Made by a program: the position numbers and the translations under genes. DNA of 39,505 nt from an uncultured Acetatifactor sp. (GTDB lineage: Bacteria > Bacillota > Clostridia > Lachnospirales > Lachnospiraceae): NCBI GenBank assembly GCA_947595925.1, contig CANQEV010000027.1, forward strand, positions 1-39,505. The letters run 5' to 3'. Of this stretch, positions 16,305-23,665 are shown in pieces. The notes below the pieces were generated by a model. The model saw only the letters and a program-made list of their open reading frames with translations, did no database searches and was not told the origin of the DNA. Positions within the stretch are counted from its first letter, which is position 1, and every line of letters begins with the position of its first letter.

Positions 16305-18608
16305 TCAGTGCGGCTTTCTCTCCACGCTGATAACGCTCTCGATCCCCTGGATCTTCTCCGTGATCTTCGCCAGAGCTTCCCGCCCGCTGATCTCAAAAGA
16401 CATCTGCATGGTCACAAGCCCCTGCTTGCTGGTCCTGGTGTTCAGGGAGAGAATGTTGATATTCTTCTCTGTAAATGCCTTAGAGATATCCGCAAGCAGA
16501 CCGCTTCGATCATTCGCGTAGATCATCAGCTCCGCATCATAACTCTCCTGGGGCTGTTCTTCGTCCGTCTGCCACTCCGCGTCCATCAGCCGGTCCCGTT
16601 CATCCTCCGGAAGGGACAGGATGTTCACGCAGTCCGTCCGGTGGATGCTGATGCCCCTTCCCCTGGTCACAAAGCCTACGATCTCATCTCCCGGCACAGG
16701 GGAACAACACCTGGAAAACCGCACGGAGAGATCCCCGATCCCTTTCACCAAAATGCCGTTTCTGGACCTGATACGGGCCGATCTGCCGCTGTTCTGTCCC
16801 GCTTCCGCTATGCCGGCCAGGACCTCTTCGTTGGTCAGTTCCCTCCTGTGGTCCCTGTCGTACATTTCCTGCAGCCTGCCGATCACCTGGCCCTCTTTTA
16901 AGGCGCCGTGCCCGATGGCCGCCAGCACGCTGTCCCAGTCCTTGAATCCGTATTTGTGCATGATGGCGTCCATGTATTCCGCGGAGAGAAGGCTCACGAT
17001 ATTGATGGATTTCACCTTGCAGTAATTGTTCAGGAGCTCCTTGCCCTTGAGGATATTGTCCTCCTTGACCTCATTCTTGAACCACTGGTTGATCTTATTC
17101 TTTGCCTGGGTGCTTTTCACGATGTTCAGCCAGTCCCGGCTGGGGCCCTTGGCGTTGCCGGAAGTGATGATCTCGATCCTGTCCCCGTTCTTGATCTGAT
17201 AATCTATGGTGACCAGCTTTCCGTTTACCCTGGCCCCCACCATCTTGTTGCCGACGGCGGAGTGAATGCTGTAGGCAAAATCAATGGGCGTGGAGCCCGC
17301 GGGAAGGTTCTTCACCTCTCCGGTAGGCGTAAAACAGTACACATGGTCGGAAAAGAGGTCCAGATCGTTCTTGAGAAGGCTCATGAACTCCCTGTTGTCG
17401 GACATGTCCTGCTGCCACTCCAGGATCTGGCGGAGCCAGACAAGCTTTTCCTCCTCCTGGCCCTCCACCTTTTTCCCGTCGGATGCCTCCTTGTACTTCC
17501 AATGGGCCGCAATGCCGTACTCCGCGGCCTTGTGCATCTCAAAGGTGCGGATCTGGACCTCGAAGGGCTGGCCGCTGGTGCCGATCAGGGTGGTGTGAAG
17601 GGATTGATACATATTTGCCTTCGGCATGGCGATATAGTCCTTAAAGCGGCCGGGGATCGGCTTGTAATGGGCGTGGATCTCCCCCAGGACGGCATAACAG
17701 TCCTTCACGCTGTCCACGATGATCCGGACCGCGAAAAGATCGTAGATCTGGTCGATGGTCTTGTTCTGGTTCTTCATCTTTTTATAGATGCTGAAGAAGT
17801 GCTTTACCCGGCCGTCCACCTTCGCCTGAATGCCGGTGTTGGCCACGATCGCTTTCACTTCGTCCACAATGCTCTGGATATATTGCTCCCGGACGCTTTT
17901 TTTCATGGCGATCTGGTTCACCAGATCCTTATAGACCTCCGGCTCCAGGTATTTCAGGGAGAGATCGTCCAGCTCCACTTTCACCTTGCTGATGCCCAGC
18001 CTCTGGGCGATGGGACAGTAAATCTCCCGGGTCTCCCTGGCAATGCGCTGCTGGCTCTCCTGTTTCTGATACTGCAGCGTCCGCATATTGTGCAGCCGGT
18101 CCGCCAGCTTGATCAGAATGACACGGATATCCTTTGCCATGGCGAGAAACATCTTTCTCAGATTTTCCGCCTGCATCTCCAGCTTCGCCTCGGACTGGTC
18201 CACCTCGGAACTCAGCGGGATCTTCTCCAGCTTTGTCACGCCGTCCACCAGAAGGGCCACGTCGGAGCCAAACTCCCGCTCCAGATCCTCCTGGGTCATC
18301 ACGGTGTCCTCCACCACGTCGTGAAGGAGCCCCGCCACGATGGTCTCCTTATCCAGTTCCAGCTCCGCCAGGATGATGGCCACGTTCAGGGGATGGATGA
18401 TATAGGGCTCCCCGGACTTGCGAAGCTGCCCCTCATGAGCCTTCCTCGCGACGTCGTACGCCTTGGCGATCATGGAAATATCATCGCTGGGATGGTATTT
18501 TTTCACACGGGAAATAAGCTCCTGGTACAATTCCTCAGGAGCCGCAAATTCCTGCGGTTTGACGATGTTCTCATCGTTGTATCTGACGTCACTCTTTTCT
18601 TCTGTCAT
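16305..18608 (-). CDS. relA: Bifunctional (p)ppGpp synthetase/hydrolase (Rel)
   Basis: A 767-residue long RSH enzyme that makes and degrades (p)ppGpp, the stringent-response alarmone. Domains in order: HD hydrolase with IHPLNVA and LLHDVVEDT (His96, Asp97 intact, so hydrolysis is expected); synthetase with GRFKDYIAMPKANMYQSLHT (about 310-330); TGS (FTPTGEVKNLPAGSTPIDFA, about 415); a helical and conserved-Cys region with RFSRCCSPVPGDEI; and a C-terminal ACT domain (about 690-767). It is full length for a Firmicutes Rel. It lies 43 bp after apt, an association known in Bacillus and Clostridia, and links nucleotide salvage with starvation signalling. ppGpp also inhibits purine synthesis, relevant to the purine block nearby. 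Confidence 0.97.
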   Translation of the reverse strand: MTEEKSDVRYNDENIVKPQEFAAPEELYQELISRVKKYHPSDDISMIAKAYDVARKAHEGQLRKSGEPYIIHPLNVAIILAELELDKETIVAGLLHDVVEDTVMTQEDLEREFGSDVALLVDGVTKLEKIPLSSEVDQSEAKLEMQAENLRKMFLAMAKDIRVILIKLADRLHNMRTLQYQKQESQQRIARETREIYCPIAQRLGISKVKVELDDLSLKYLEPEVYKDLVNQIAMKKSVREQYIQSIVDEVKAIVANTGIQAKVDGRVKHFFSIYKKMKNQNKTIDQIYDLFAVRIIVDSVKDCYAVLGEIHAHYKPIPGRFKDYIAMPKANMYQSLHTTLIGTSGQPFEVQIRTFEMHKAAEYGIAAHWKYKEASDGKKVEGQEEEKLVWLRQILEWQQDMSDNREFMSLLKNDLDLFSDHVYCFTPTGEVKNLPAGSTPIDFAYSIHSAVGNKMVGARVNGKLVTIDYQIKNGDRIEIITSGNAKGPSRDWLNIVKSTQAKNKINQWFKNEVKEDNILKGKELLNNYCKVKSINIVSLLSAEYMDAIMHKYGFKDWDSVLAAIGHGALKEGQVIGRLQEMYDRDHRRELTNEEVLAGIAEAGQNSGRSARIRSRNGILVKGIGDLSVRFSRCCSPVPGDEIVGFVTRGRGISIHRTDCVNILSLPEDERDRLMDAEWQTDEEQPQESYDAELMIYANDRSGLLADISKAFTEKNINILSLNTRTSKQGLVTMQMSFEISGREALAKITEKIQGIESVISVERKPH

Positions 18609-18651
18609 AACCCATCAGCCCCTATGAAAAAATGTGCGACTCTTTCAGCCC

Positions 18652-19176
18652 TTATTTTCCCGGATAAACGATGGCGGAATCCAGCCGGTATCCGGCGATC
18701 CTCTCCCGTCCCTTCAGCCCTGCCAGCTCCATCAGGACGACTACGCCGACCACTTCGCCTCCAAGGCTCTCGATCAGCCGGATCATAGCCTCGGTAGTAC
18801 CTCCGGTAGCGATCAGGTCATCCACGATCAGGACCTTCTGCCCGGGTTTGATGCTGTCCTTGTGCATCTCGATGGTGGCCTTGCCGTACTCCAGATCGTA
18901 GTCCACGCTGACCGTCTCGCAGGGAAGCTTTCCCTTCTTGCGGATCAGGACAAAGGGCTTGTGATTGTTGTAGGCAATGGGAGTGCCGAAGATAAATCCT
19001 CTGGACTCCGGGCCCGCCACCACGTCGTACTCCAGATCCTTCACCAGGTCCTGCATGGTATCGATCGCCATGTGAAGACCGTCCGCATCCTGAAGCACGC
19101 TGGTCACATCGCGGAAAATGATCCCTTTTTCAGGAAAATCAGGGATGCTTCTCACATATTCTTCCAGTTTTTTCAT
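18652..19176 (-). CDS. apt: Adenine phosphoribosyltransferase
   Basis: A 174-residue cytosolic enzyme making AMP from adenine and PRPP. The PRPP-binding loop VLIVDDLIATGGTT is seen near residues 115-128, and the N-terminus has the usual IPDFPEKGIIFRDVT. The length is standard for Apt. AGGAG lies 6 bp before ATG 19176. It is the first gene of the apt-rel-MBL-hemZ run. Its upstream region (19177-19310) is a T-rich degenerate repeat rather than a recognisable promoter, so the start of transcription cannot be placed. Confidence 0.97.
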   Translation of the reverse strand: MKKLEEYVRSIPDFPEKGIIFRDVTSVLQDADGLHMAIDTMQDLVKDLEYDVVAGPESRGFIFGTPIAYNNHKPFVLIRKKGKLPCETVSVDYDLEYGKATIEMHKDSIKPGQKVLIVDDLIATGGTTEAMIRLIESLGGEVVGVVVLMELAGLKGRERIAGYRLDSAIVYPGK

Positions 19177-19189
19177 ATTATATTCTCCT

Positions 19190-19310
19190 ATGCTGTTTTT
19201 TGTCCAGAAAGTTTTTCTTTCCAGTTATTTTTTGTTCAAACATTTTTCATTCCAGACCGTTTTTGTCCGGAGCGTTTTTTCCAGACAATTTTTCCGGTCC
19301 TTCCAGCCGC
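19190..19310. repeat. Degenerate T5-TCCAGA repeats upstream of apt
   Basis: About seven imperfect units of 14-20 bp, each a run of 5-6 T followed within a few bases by TCCAGA, TTCAAA or TCCGGA. Examples are TTTTTTGTCCAGAAA, TTTTTCATTCCAGACC and TTTTTTCCAGACAA. The array occupies most of the apt leader. It is not coding in any frame I believe. Rotational phasing of A/T runs could bend DNA, or the units may be sites for a regulator. Confidence 0.6.
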
Positions 19311-19391
19311 CCCGGCAGCGGCAAAAAAGTATGTCTGCCCCAGACTGCCTTCAAGAATGCTGCGCCCTGAACCGGCCGCCGATGTTCATAT

Positions 19392-19427
19392 AAGAAAGAA
19401 GGAGCCTCTCCCCTAAGGGAAAAGCTC
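19392..19427 (-). terminator. Intrinsic terminator of the SEC-C gene
   Basis: On the minus strand GAGCTTTTCCC pairs along all 11 positions (including G-U pairs) with GGGAGAGGCTC around a TTAG loop (arms 19417-19427 and 19402-19412), followed by CTTCTTTCTT. It begins 17 bp after the stop at 19445. Confidence 0.75.
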
Positions 19428-19444
19428 TGTATCTTCATGGAGTT

Positions 19445-19948
19445 CTACTTTTTACCGCAGCACTTCTTATATTTCTTTCCAGATCCGCAGGGGCAGGGAT
19501 CGTTTGGATAAACCTTTGCTCCCTTGATGACCGTGGTGGAGGATTTCTGCTCCTTATAGAGCCTCTTTAAGGTCTCCTCGTCAAAGATGGACTTCCACTC
19601 CTCCAGGTTGTAGAGCCATTCCGCGTCAGCCGCCACCATATTCTTATACAGCAGAGCCTTGTCGAATCCCAGATTGACCTCGGTATCCTCCTCCATCTCC
19701 TCGATGGGGTTCTTCTCAATCAGGCTGTCGTTGATCCCGTCCAGGAAACCGGTCATGGTCATGACATCCACCTGATACTTCTCGGCAAGCTCCTTGACCG
19801 TTCCCTTCACAACCTCGTCCGGGTTCTTCAAGAGCTGCTCATAGATCATCTGCTCGCGCTTAAAGTACACTCCCCAGATCCGCTGAAGCTCCTGTTTCCC
19901 GACCTTTTCATCGTACGCTATCTTATGCCATTTCTCTAACAGTGCCAT
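19445..19948 (-). CDS. SEC-C motif protein
   Basis: A 167-residue cytosolic protein ending in a SEC-C zinc-binding motif, [15 protein letters not shown] (CxCx8CC), as found at the end of SecA and in many stand-alone proteins. The preceding ~140 residues are mostly helical and acidic and have no recognised domain. I choose ATG 19948 (MALLEKWHK) because AAGGATGG precedes it and this N-terminus is, from memory, the common one in Lachnospiraceae; a GTG at 19972 would add MNSKDGRK but has its GGAGGGG only 3 bp away. It is a single-gene unit with its own promoter (20012-20040) and terminator (19392-19427). The function is unknown; a role with translation or secretion is only suggested by the motif. 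Confidence 0.88.
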   Translation of the reverse strand: MALLEKWHKIAYDEKVGKQELQRIWGVYFKREQMIYEQLLKNPDEVVKGTVKELAEKYQVDVMTMTGFLDGINDSLIEKNPIEEMEEDTEVNLGFDKALLYKNMVAADAEWLYNLEEWKSIFDEETLKRLYKEQKSSTTVIKGAKVYPNDPCPCGSGKKYKKCCGKK

Positions 19949-20011
19949 TTTTCTACCATCCTTGCTGTTCACAGGCCCCTCCGGCCCGCCTGATTCTGAT
20001 TACATGTGTAG

Positions 20012-20040
20012 ATTATATAACAAAATCCTTGCTAAATCAA
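20012..20040 (-). promoter_or_regulatory. Promoter of the SEC-C gene
   Basis: On the minus strand: -35 TTGATT (20035-20040), a 17-bp spacer and -10 TATAAT (20012-20017). It leaves a leader of about 60 nt to ATG 19948. The rest of the divergent gap (20041-20245) shows no gene and no clear structure. Confidence 0.75.
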
Positions 20041-20245
20041 TAACAACTTTTTGCCCCTGGCCCGATCCGCTGTAACCGCTTGTCCTTGCCATGCGCAAAG
20101 CCGTGCCATGACGCTTTCCGCTGTTTCTTATCAGATTTTGATTGCAAAAGCGGCAGGTCCGAATGAACCGTTACCCGGACTGCCCGGATCTGGCTGGAAC
20201 CGGTCGCCAGGAAACCGAGCTGCCCGGAAACTGATCGGGAAGGGC

Positions 20246-20275
20246 TTGCAGTTTTCCATCGATATAGCATATAAT
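20246..20275 (+). promoter_or_regulatory. Promoter of the NlpC/P60-like gene; decides its start codon
   Basis: -35 TTGCAG (20246-20251), an 18-bp spacer and -10 TATAAT (20270-20275). The -10 box covers the first in-frame ATG (20274), so that ATG would not be in the mRNA; the ATG at 20298 with GAGG six bases upstream is the likely start, giving a very short leader of about 15 nt. Confidence 0.65.
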
Positions 20276-20297
20276 GAAAGAGACGGCGAGGCAAATG

Positions 20298-21425
20298 ATG
20301 AAAAAACGATTTCTGAAAAAACCAATGCGTAGACATGTTCCTAAGATCCTGCAAAGAGGCTTATGGATTTCTCTCCTGCCGGCGCTCTCCGGACTTCTGC
20401 TGCTTGCCCCGGGCTGCGGGGGAGGCTTTGGAAGCGGGGACCGGGAGCAATTCCTGGCGGCAGACAGCCCCCTTCGGGAGCAGGCAGGCTTCCCGGCGTT
20501 GACGGGCGAACCCATAGAAGATACGGAAGACTCCGCAGAATACGAAAGCAGTTCCTTAAACGAGGAAACTTTTATGGAGGATGCCGATATGATCGCTTCT
20601 AACGATAGGAACGCTTCTAAGGAAGAAAACCCGCGCGAGTCCGCCGGTACCGTCCTGCCCGCCCCCGGCGTGAGGACGCTCGAAAACTTTCTCCGCACCG
20701 CTCTTTTACCCCTTGGAAATACCATGTACGTCTGGGGCGGGGGATGGAACGAGGAGGATACCGGCGCGGGGGATGAGGCGGTATCTTTGGGCGTCAGCCC
20801 CCAGTGGAAGACCTTTGCCGATCTGCAGACAAAGGACTACGATTACCGGCAGACGCGCTATCAGATCCACGACGGGCTGGACTGCTCCGGCTATGTAGGC
20901 TGGACGGTTTACAACACCATGGAAACCGAAGACGGCGGGGAGGGATATGTCTTCAAGTCCACCGATACCGCGGAACTTTACGCCGGGTTTGGCTGGGGGG
21001 ATTTTTCTCCCGCATCCCAGGTGAAGGACTGGCTCGCCGGAGATATCATGAGCATGAAGGGACATGTATGGATCTGTCTGGGGACCTGTGAGGACGGCAG
21101 CGTCCTGCTGCTCCACTCCAGCCCGCCGGGGGTGCGTCTCTGCGGGACCCCTGTGCCGGGGGATTCTTCAGAACGCGGCCCTGCTTCCCAGGCGGTATCC
21201 CTGGCGGAGGAATATCTGTCCGCCCACTGTCCCGAATGGTTCCAGCGGTTCCCCGACTGCCAGGCGAAGGCAGCTTACCTTCAGGATTCCGGACAGCTGC
21301 GCTGGAATAAGGAGACTTTCCCGGATGCCGACGAGATACGGGCCCTGACGCCGGAGGAACTGCTGGAAACTCTGTTTTCAGAACCGGACCCCGACTCTTC
21401 TTCCCGCCTGGAGGAGTCCCGATAG
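20298..21425 (+). CDS. NlpC/P60-like cell-wall lipoprotein (putative cysteine peptidase)
   Basis: A 375-residue exported protein from the start chosen at 20298; 20295 is possible, but GAGG is then only 3 bases away. A basic N-terminus and hydrophobic segment end in LLLLAPGC, an imperfect lipobox with Cys at about residue 40. An acidic low-complexity spacer follows to about 125. The C-terminal half resembles an NlpC/P60 papain-like domain: GLDCSGYVGW supplies the catalytic Cys (about 196), KGHVWICLG the His (about 256), and LLHSSP a third polar residue (about 273). Such enzymes usually cleave peptide bonds in peptidoglycan stems. The domain is long and divergent, with an insert around MYVWGGGWNEEDTG, so the substrate is uncertain. 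The small membrane protein at 21499 follows in the same direction. Confidence 0.82.
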   Translation: MKKRFLKKPMRRHVPKILQRGLWISLLPALSGLLLLAPGCGGGFGSGDREQFLAADSPLREQAGFPALTGEPIEDTEDSAEYESSSLNEETFMEDADMIASNDRNASKEENPRESAGTVLPAPGVRTLENFLRTALLPLGNTMYVWGGGWNEEDTGAGDEAVSLGVSPQWKTFADLQTKDYDYRQTRYQIHDGLDCSGYVGWTVYNTMETEDGGEGYVFKSTDTAELYAGFGWGDFSPASQVKDWLAGDIMSMKGHVWICLGTCEDGSVLLLHSSPPGVRLCGTPVPGDSSERGPASQAVSLAEEYLSAHCPEWFQRFPDCQAKAAYLQDSGQLRWNKETFPDADEIRALTPEELLETLFSEPDPDSSSRLEESR

Positions 21426-21498
21426 GCAGTACGGCCTGGACTTCCGTCCCCAAGCCGGGGACGGGAACGCAAGATTTCATACGGAGAAAGGACAAACT

Positions 21499-21927
21499 AT
21501 GTCAGATCAGAACACGATAGAAAAAAAAGATGGGGAAAGACAGCGTCCGTCGGAAACCCAGACGAACCATGCAGATTCAGTCCGGCCCGCAGCCCCCAGG
21601 CACAAACGGATCGCCGCCCTGCTGGGTGTCATTCTCTTAGGGGCGCTGTACCTGATCACATTGATTGCCGCCATCTTTGACAAAAGCTCTTCGGGCAGAT
21701 GGTTCCTGCTCTGCCTCATCGGCACCGTGGTGATCCCCTTGCTGATCTGGATCTACACCTGGATGTACGGGGTCCTGACGGGCCGGCGCACCATCGCCAG
21801 CGTAGAACCGAAGGACCGCAGGGAGCCGGAAACCGAAAGGCTCGAAGACAAAGTTCGGGAAACCGGAGATTCCGATACCGCAACCCCCGAAACCGCAGAA
21901 CCGGACGCCGGGAAGTCACAGGAGTAA
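21499..21927 (+). CDS. Small two-helix membrane protein of unknown function
   Basis: A 142-residue protein with a polar N-terminus of about 35 residues, two hydrophobic helices (about 38-60, AALLGVILLGALYLITLIAA, and 68-91, WFLLCLIGTVVIPLLIWIY), and a charged Glu/Arg-rich C-terminal tail of about 45 residues. AGAAAGGAC lies upstream of ATG 21499. Both tails should face the cytoplasm if the positive-inside rule holds. The gene is 73 bp after the NlpC/P60-like gene and may share its transcript. I do not recognise the family. It ends 10 bp from the convergent HAD gene. Confidence 0.75.
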   Translation: MSDQNTIEKKDGERQRPSETQTNHADSVRPAAPRHKRIAALLGVILLGALYLITLIAAIFDKSSSGRWFLLCLIGTVVIPLLIWIYTWMYGVLTGRRTIASVEPKDRREPETERLEDKVRETGDSDTATPETAEPDAGKSQE

Positions 21928-21937
21928 AACCCGTCCC

Positions 21938-22543
21938 CTACACCTCCAGCCCCATTTCCCGCAGCTCCCGGACCGCCTGCTCCCTGGTCTGAAAGACGAT
22001 CCCCTGAATGCCCAGCTTCCGCCCAGCCTCGATATTCACGGGAGTATCGTCCAGGAAAACACATTCCTCCGCCCTCAGGCCGAAGCGTTCCAGAAGCAGC
22101 GCATAGATCGCGGGGTCCGGCTTGATCAGCTTATCCCGGTGGGAAAGGATCCCCCCGTCCATCTCCGGGAGAAACGCCAGCCCGTCCCGGCACTCCCTCT
22201 CGATCTTCTCGGAAAAATTCGAGAGATAGTAAACCCCGAACCCCTTCTTTTTCAGTTCCCTGACCCACTCCACCGCGTAATCCCGGATCACCACGATCCC
22301 CCTCATATCGTCGTAAGCCCTGTGAAATTCCTCTTCCATCTCGGGATCGTTGCGCACAAAGCCTTCCAAGACCTGCTCAAAAGTCCACTTCCCCCTGTCC
22401 AGCTCCGACCAGACAGGACTCAACACGGAGGCCCGGGCGATCCTCTCCAATTTTTCCCCGGAGAACCCTTTTTCCTCCAGAAATTCCTTCCAGCGAAAGT
22501 CCGTCAGCACATTTCCGATATCAAAGATAATATTCCGGATCAT
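21938..22543 (-). CDS. HAD-superfamily phosphatase (HAD-IA, YihX-like)
   Basis: A 201-residue cytosolic hydrolase of the haloacid dehalogenase superfamily. Motif I is FDIGNVL with nucleophile Asp8 and Gly in place of the usual second Asp, as in YihX-type proteins. Motif II is YLSNFS, motif III the Lys of KLIKPDP, and motif IV FLDDTPVNIEAGRKLGI. The cap is the small helical C1 type. Sugar-phosphate phosphatase activity is likely, but the substrate is not predictable. Its start overlaps the end of the LysR gene by 23 bp, so the two are read as a unit with LysR first. Confidence 0.9.
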   Translation of the reverse strand: MIRNIIFDIGNVLTDFRWKEFLEEKGFSGEKLERIARASVLSPVWSELDRGKWTFEQVLEGFVRNDPEMEEEFHRAYDDMRGIVVIRDYAVEWVRELKKKGFGVYYLSNFSEKIERECRDGLAFLPEMDGGILSHRDKLIKPDPAIYALLLERFGLRAEECVFLDDTPVNIEAGRKLGIQGIVFQTREQAVRELREMGLEV

Positions 22544-23465
22544 TTTTTTCTCCTTTCGCCCCTGTCCCTTCCTGACCGCCGGGCTCCATGATCTTCAGAA
22601 GCTTTTCGGCAGCCGCGGACATGGGAAGCTTTTTACTCCTTACCAGGCAGATCCTCCGCTTCGGTATGAGCTTGTTAAAGCGGAGCTCAAAGATCTGACC
22701 GCTCTCCAGCGCCTCCTTCGCAAAATCCCGCACCACGCACCCCACTCCCAGGTTCCGCAGGACGAACTGCACGATCATATCGCTGGTGGCCAGTTCAAAC
22801 TCCGGTCTGAGATCCACGCCGTTCCGCCTCAGAAAACCGTCCATATAAGTCCGGGTACTGGTATTTCCCTCCAGGAAGATCATGGGAAGATTCTTCAGCG
22901 CCTGCAGATCCAGGGTCTTGTTCTTGCAGGAAGTAAATCTCCGGCCGGCGATGAAGATATCCTCTATCTCCCGCACCTCCCTGACGTCCAGATCCTCCCC
23001 GCCCTCAAAGGGGCTGCTGACAACGCCGAAATCGATCTTCCCCGCCTCCAGGATGTCCAAAGTCTCCGGGGTAGGCGCGTTGGTCACGTTTACCTTAATA
23101 GCCGGGTACCTCTCATGGAACCTCTCCAGATAGGGGAGCAGATAATACTGCAGCGTCATATCGCTGGCGCCGATCCTCACCTCGCCAAGCTCCAGATTTT
23201 TCAGCCTCCGGATCTTCTCCTCCCCGCCCTCTATCAGTTCATAGCCCTTGCTGATATCGGCATACAGGATCTCTCCCGCGCTCGTCAGACGGATCCCCTT
23301 GCTGACCCGGTGGAACAATTCCACGCCCAGAAGGTTTTCCAGCTGTTTCAAGGACTGGCTCGCCGCCGGCTGCGAGATGTTCAGCATCTCCGCGGCCTTT
23401 GTCACACTGCCGGACCTGGCGGCATAATAAAACACCTTGTAGTATTCCAGATTTGCGGTCACCAT
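22521..23465 (-). CDS. LysR-family transcriptional regulator
   Basis: A 314-residue regulator. The N-terminal winged helix-turn-helix spans about residues 1-60 (SVTKAAEMLNISQPAASQSL is the recognition region), then a linker helix, then the periplasmic-binding-protein-like effector domain to about 290. The last 20 residues are polar. LysR regulators usually control a divergent or adjacent gene; here the partner is most likely the overlapping HAD gene, as no divergent neighbour exists. The effector is unknown. Its leader is a 14-bp tandem repeat whose minus strand carries AAGGA in most units, which could affect transcript folding or ribosome loading. A purine-rich GAGGAGGGGGAAG lies before ATG 23465. 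Confidence 0.93.
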   Translation of the reverse strand: MVTANLEYYKVFYYAARSGSVTKAAEMLNISQPAASQSLKQLENLLGVELFHRVSKGIRLTSAGEILYADISKGYELIEGGEEKIRRLKNLELGEVRIGASDMTLQYYLLPYLERFHERYPAIKVNVTNAPTPETLDILEAGKIDFGVVSSPFEGGEDLDVREVREIEDIFIAGRRFTSCKNKTLDLQALKNLPMIFLEGNTSTRTYMDGFLRRNGVDLRPEFELATSDMIVQFVLRNLGVGCVVRDFAKEALESGQIFELRFNKLIPKRRICLVRSKKLPMSAAAEKLLKIMEPGGQEGTGAKGEKNDPEYYL

Positions 23466-23485
23466 ACTTTCCCCGCTTCCCCCTC

Positions 23486-23611
23486 CTCTTTGTCCTTCTC
23501 TCTTTGTCCTTCTCTCTTTGTCCTTCCCTCTTTGTCCTTCCCTCTTTGTCCTTCCCTCTTTGGTTTTCTCCCTTTGTCCTTCTCTCTTTGTCCTTCTTCC
23601 CTTGTCTTTCT
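23486..23611. repeat. 14-bp tandem repeat in the lysR leader
   Basis: Nine consecutive 14-bp units with consensus CTCTTTGTCCTTCT on the plus strand; units 1-5 and 8 differ at no more than one base, units 6, 7 and 9 are degenerate. Read with lysR (minus strand) it is a purine-only-like tract of AGAAGGACAAAGAG units, each holding an AAGGA resembling a ribosome site. It starts 21 bp upstream of the lysR ATG. Copy number is likely to vary between strains. Confidence 0.9.
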
Positions 23612-23651
23612 TTTATGCAAAGAACCCCTCCGCCGTGTCTGCGAAGGGGTT
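23612..23651 (-). terminator. Terminator of purA
   Basis: On the minus strand AACCCCTTCGC pairs with GCGGAGGGGTT (11 positions, one G-U) around a 7-nt loop and is followed by CTTTGCAT. It begins 14 bp after the purA stop. The T-run is short, but the stem is strong. Confidence 0.65.
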
Positions 23652-23665
23652 CAAAACCTTCCGTC

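Noticed and set aside
16223-16396. N-terminal extension of the MBL-fold protein
   Set aside because: It is Arg-rich, overlaps the rel gene and precedes a normal MBL N-terminus at 16222.
16908-18788. Long plus-strand open frame (626 codons) opposite rel
   Set aside because: It is the antisense of a full RSH enzyme with intact HD, TGS and ACT domains; its His/Leu/Asp-rich translation is typical of shadow frames in GC-rich DNA.
20041-20354. Minus-strand open frame of 105 codons in the divergent gap
   Set aside because: No ribosome site, runs through both divergent promoters, and has no recognisable content.
23486-23611. CRISPR array
   Set aside because: Units of 14 bp are directly adjacent with no spacers.
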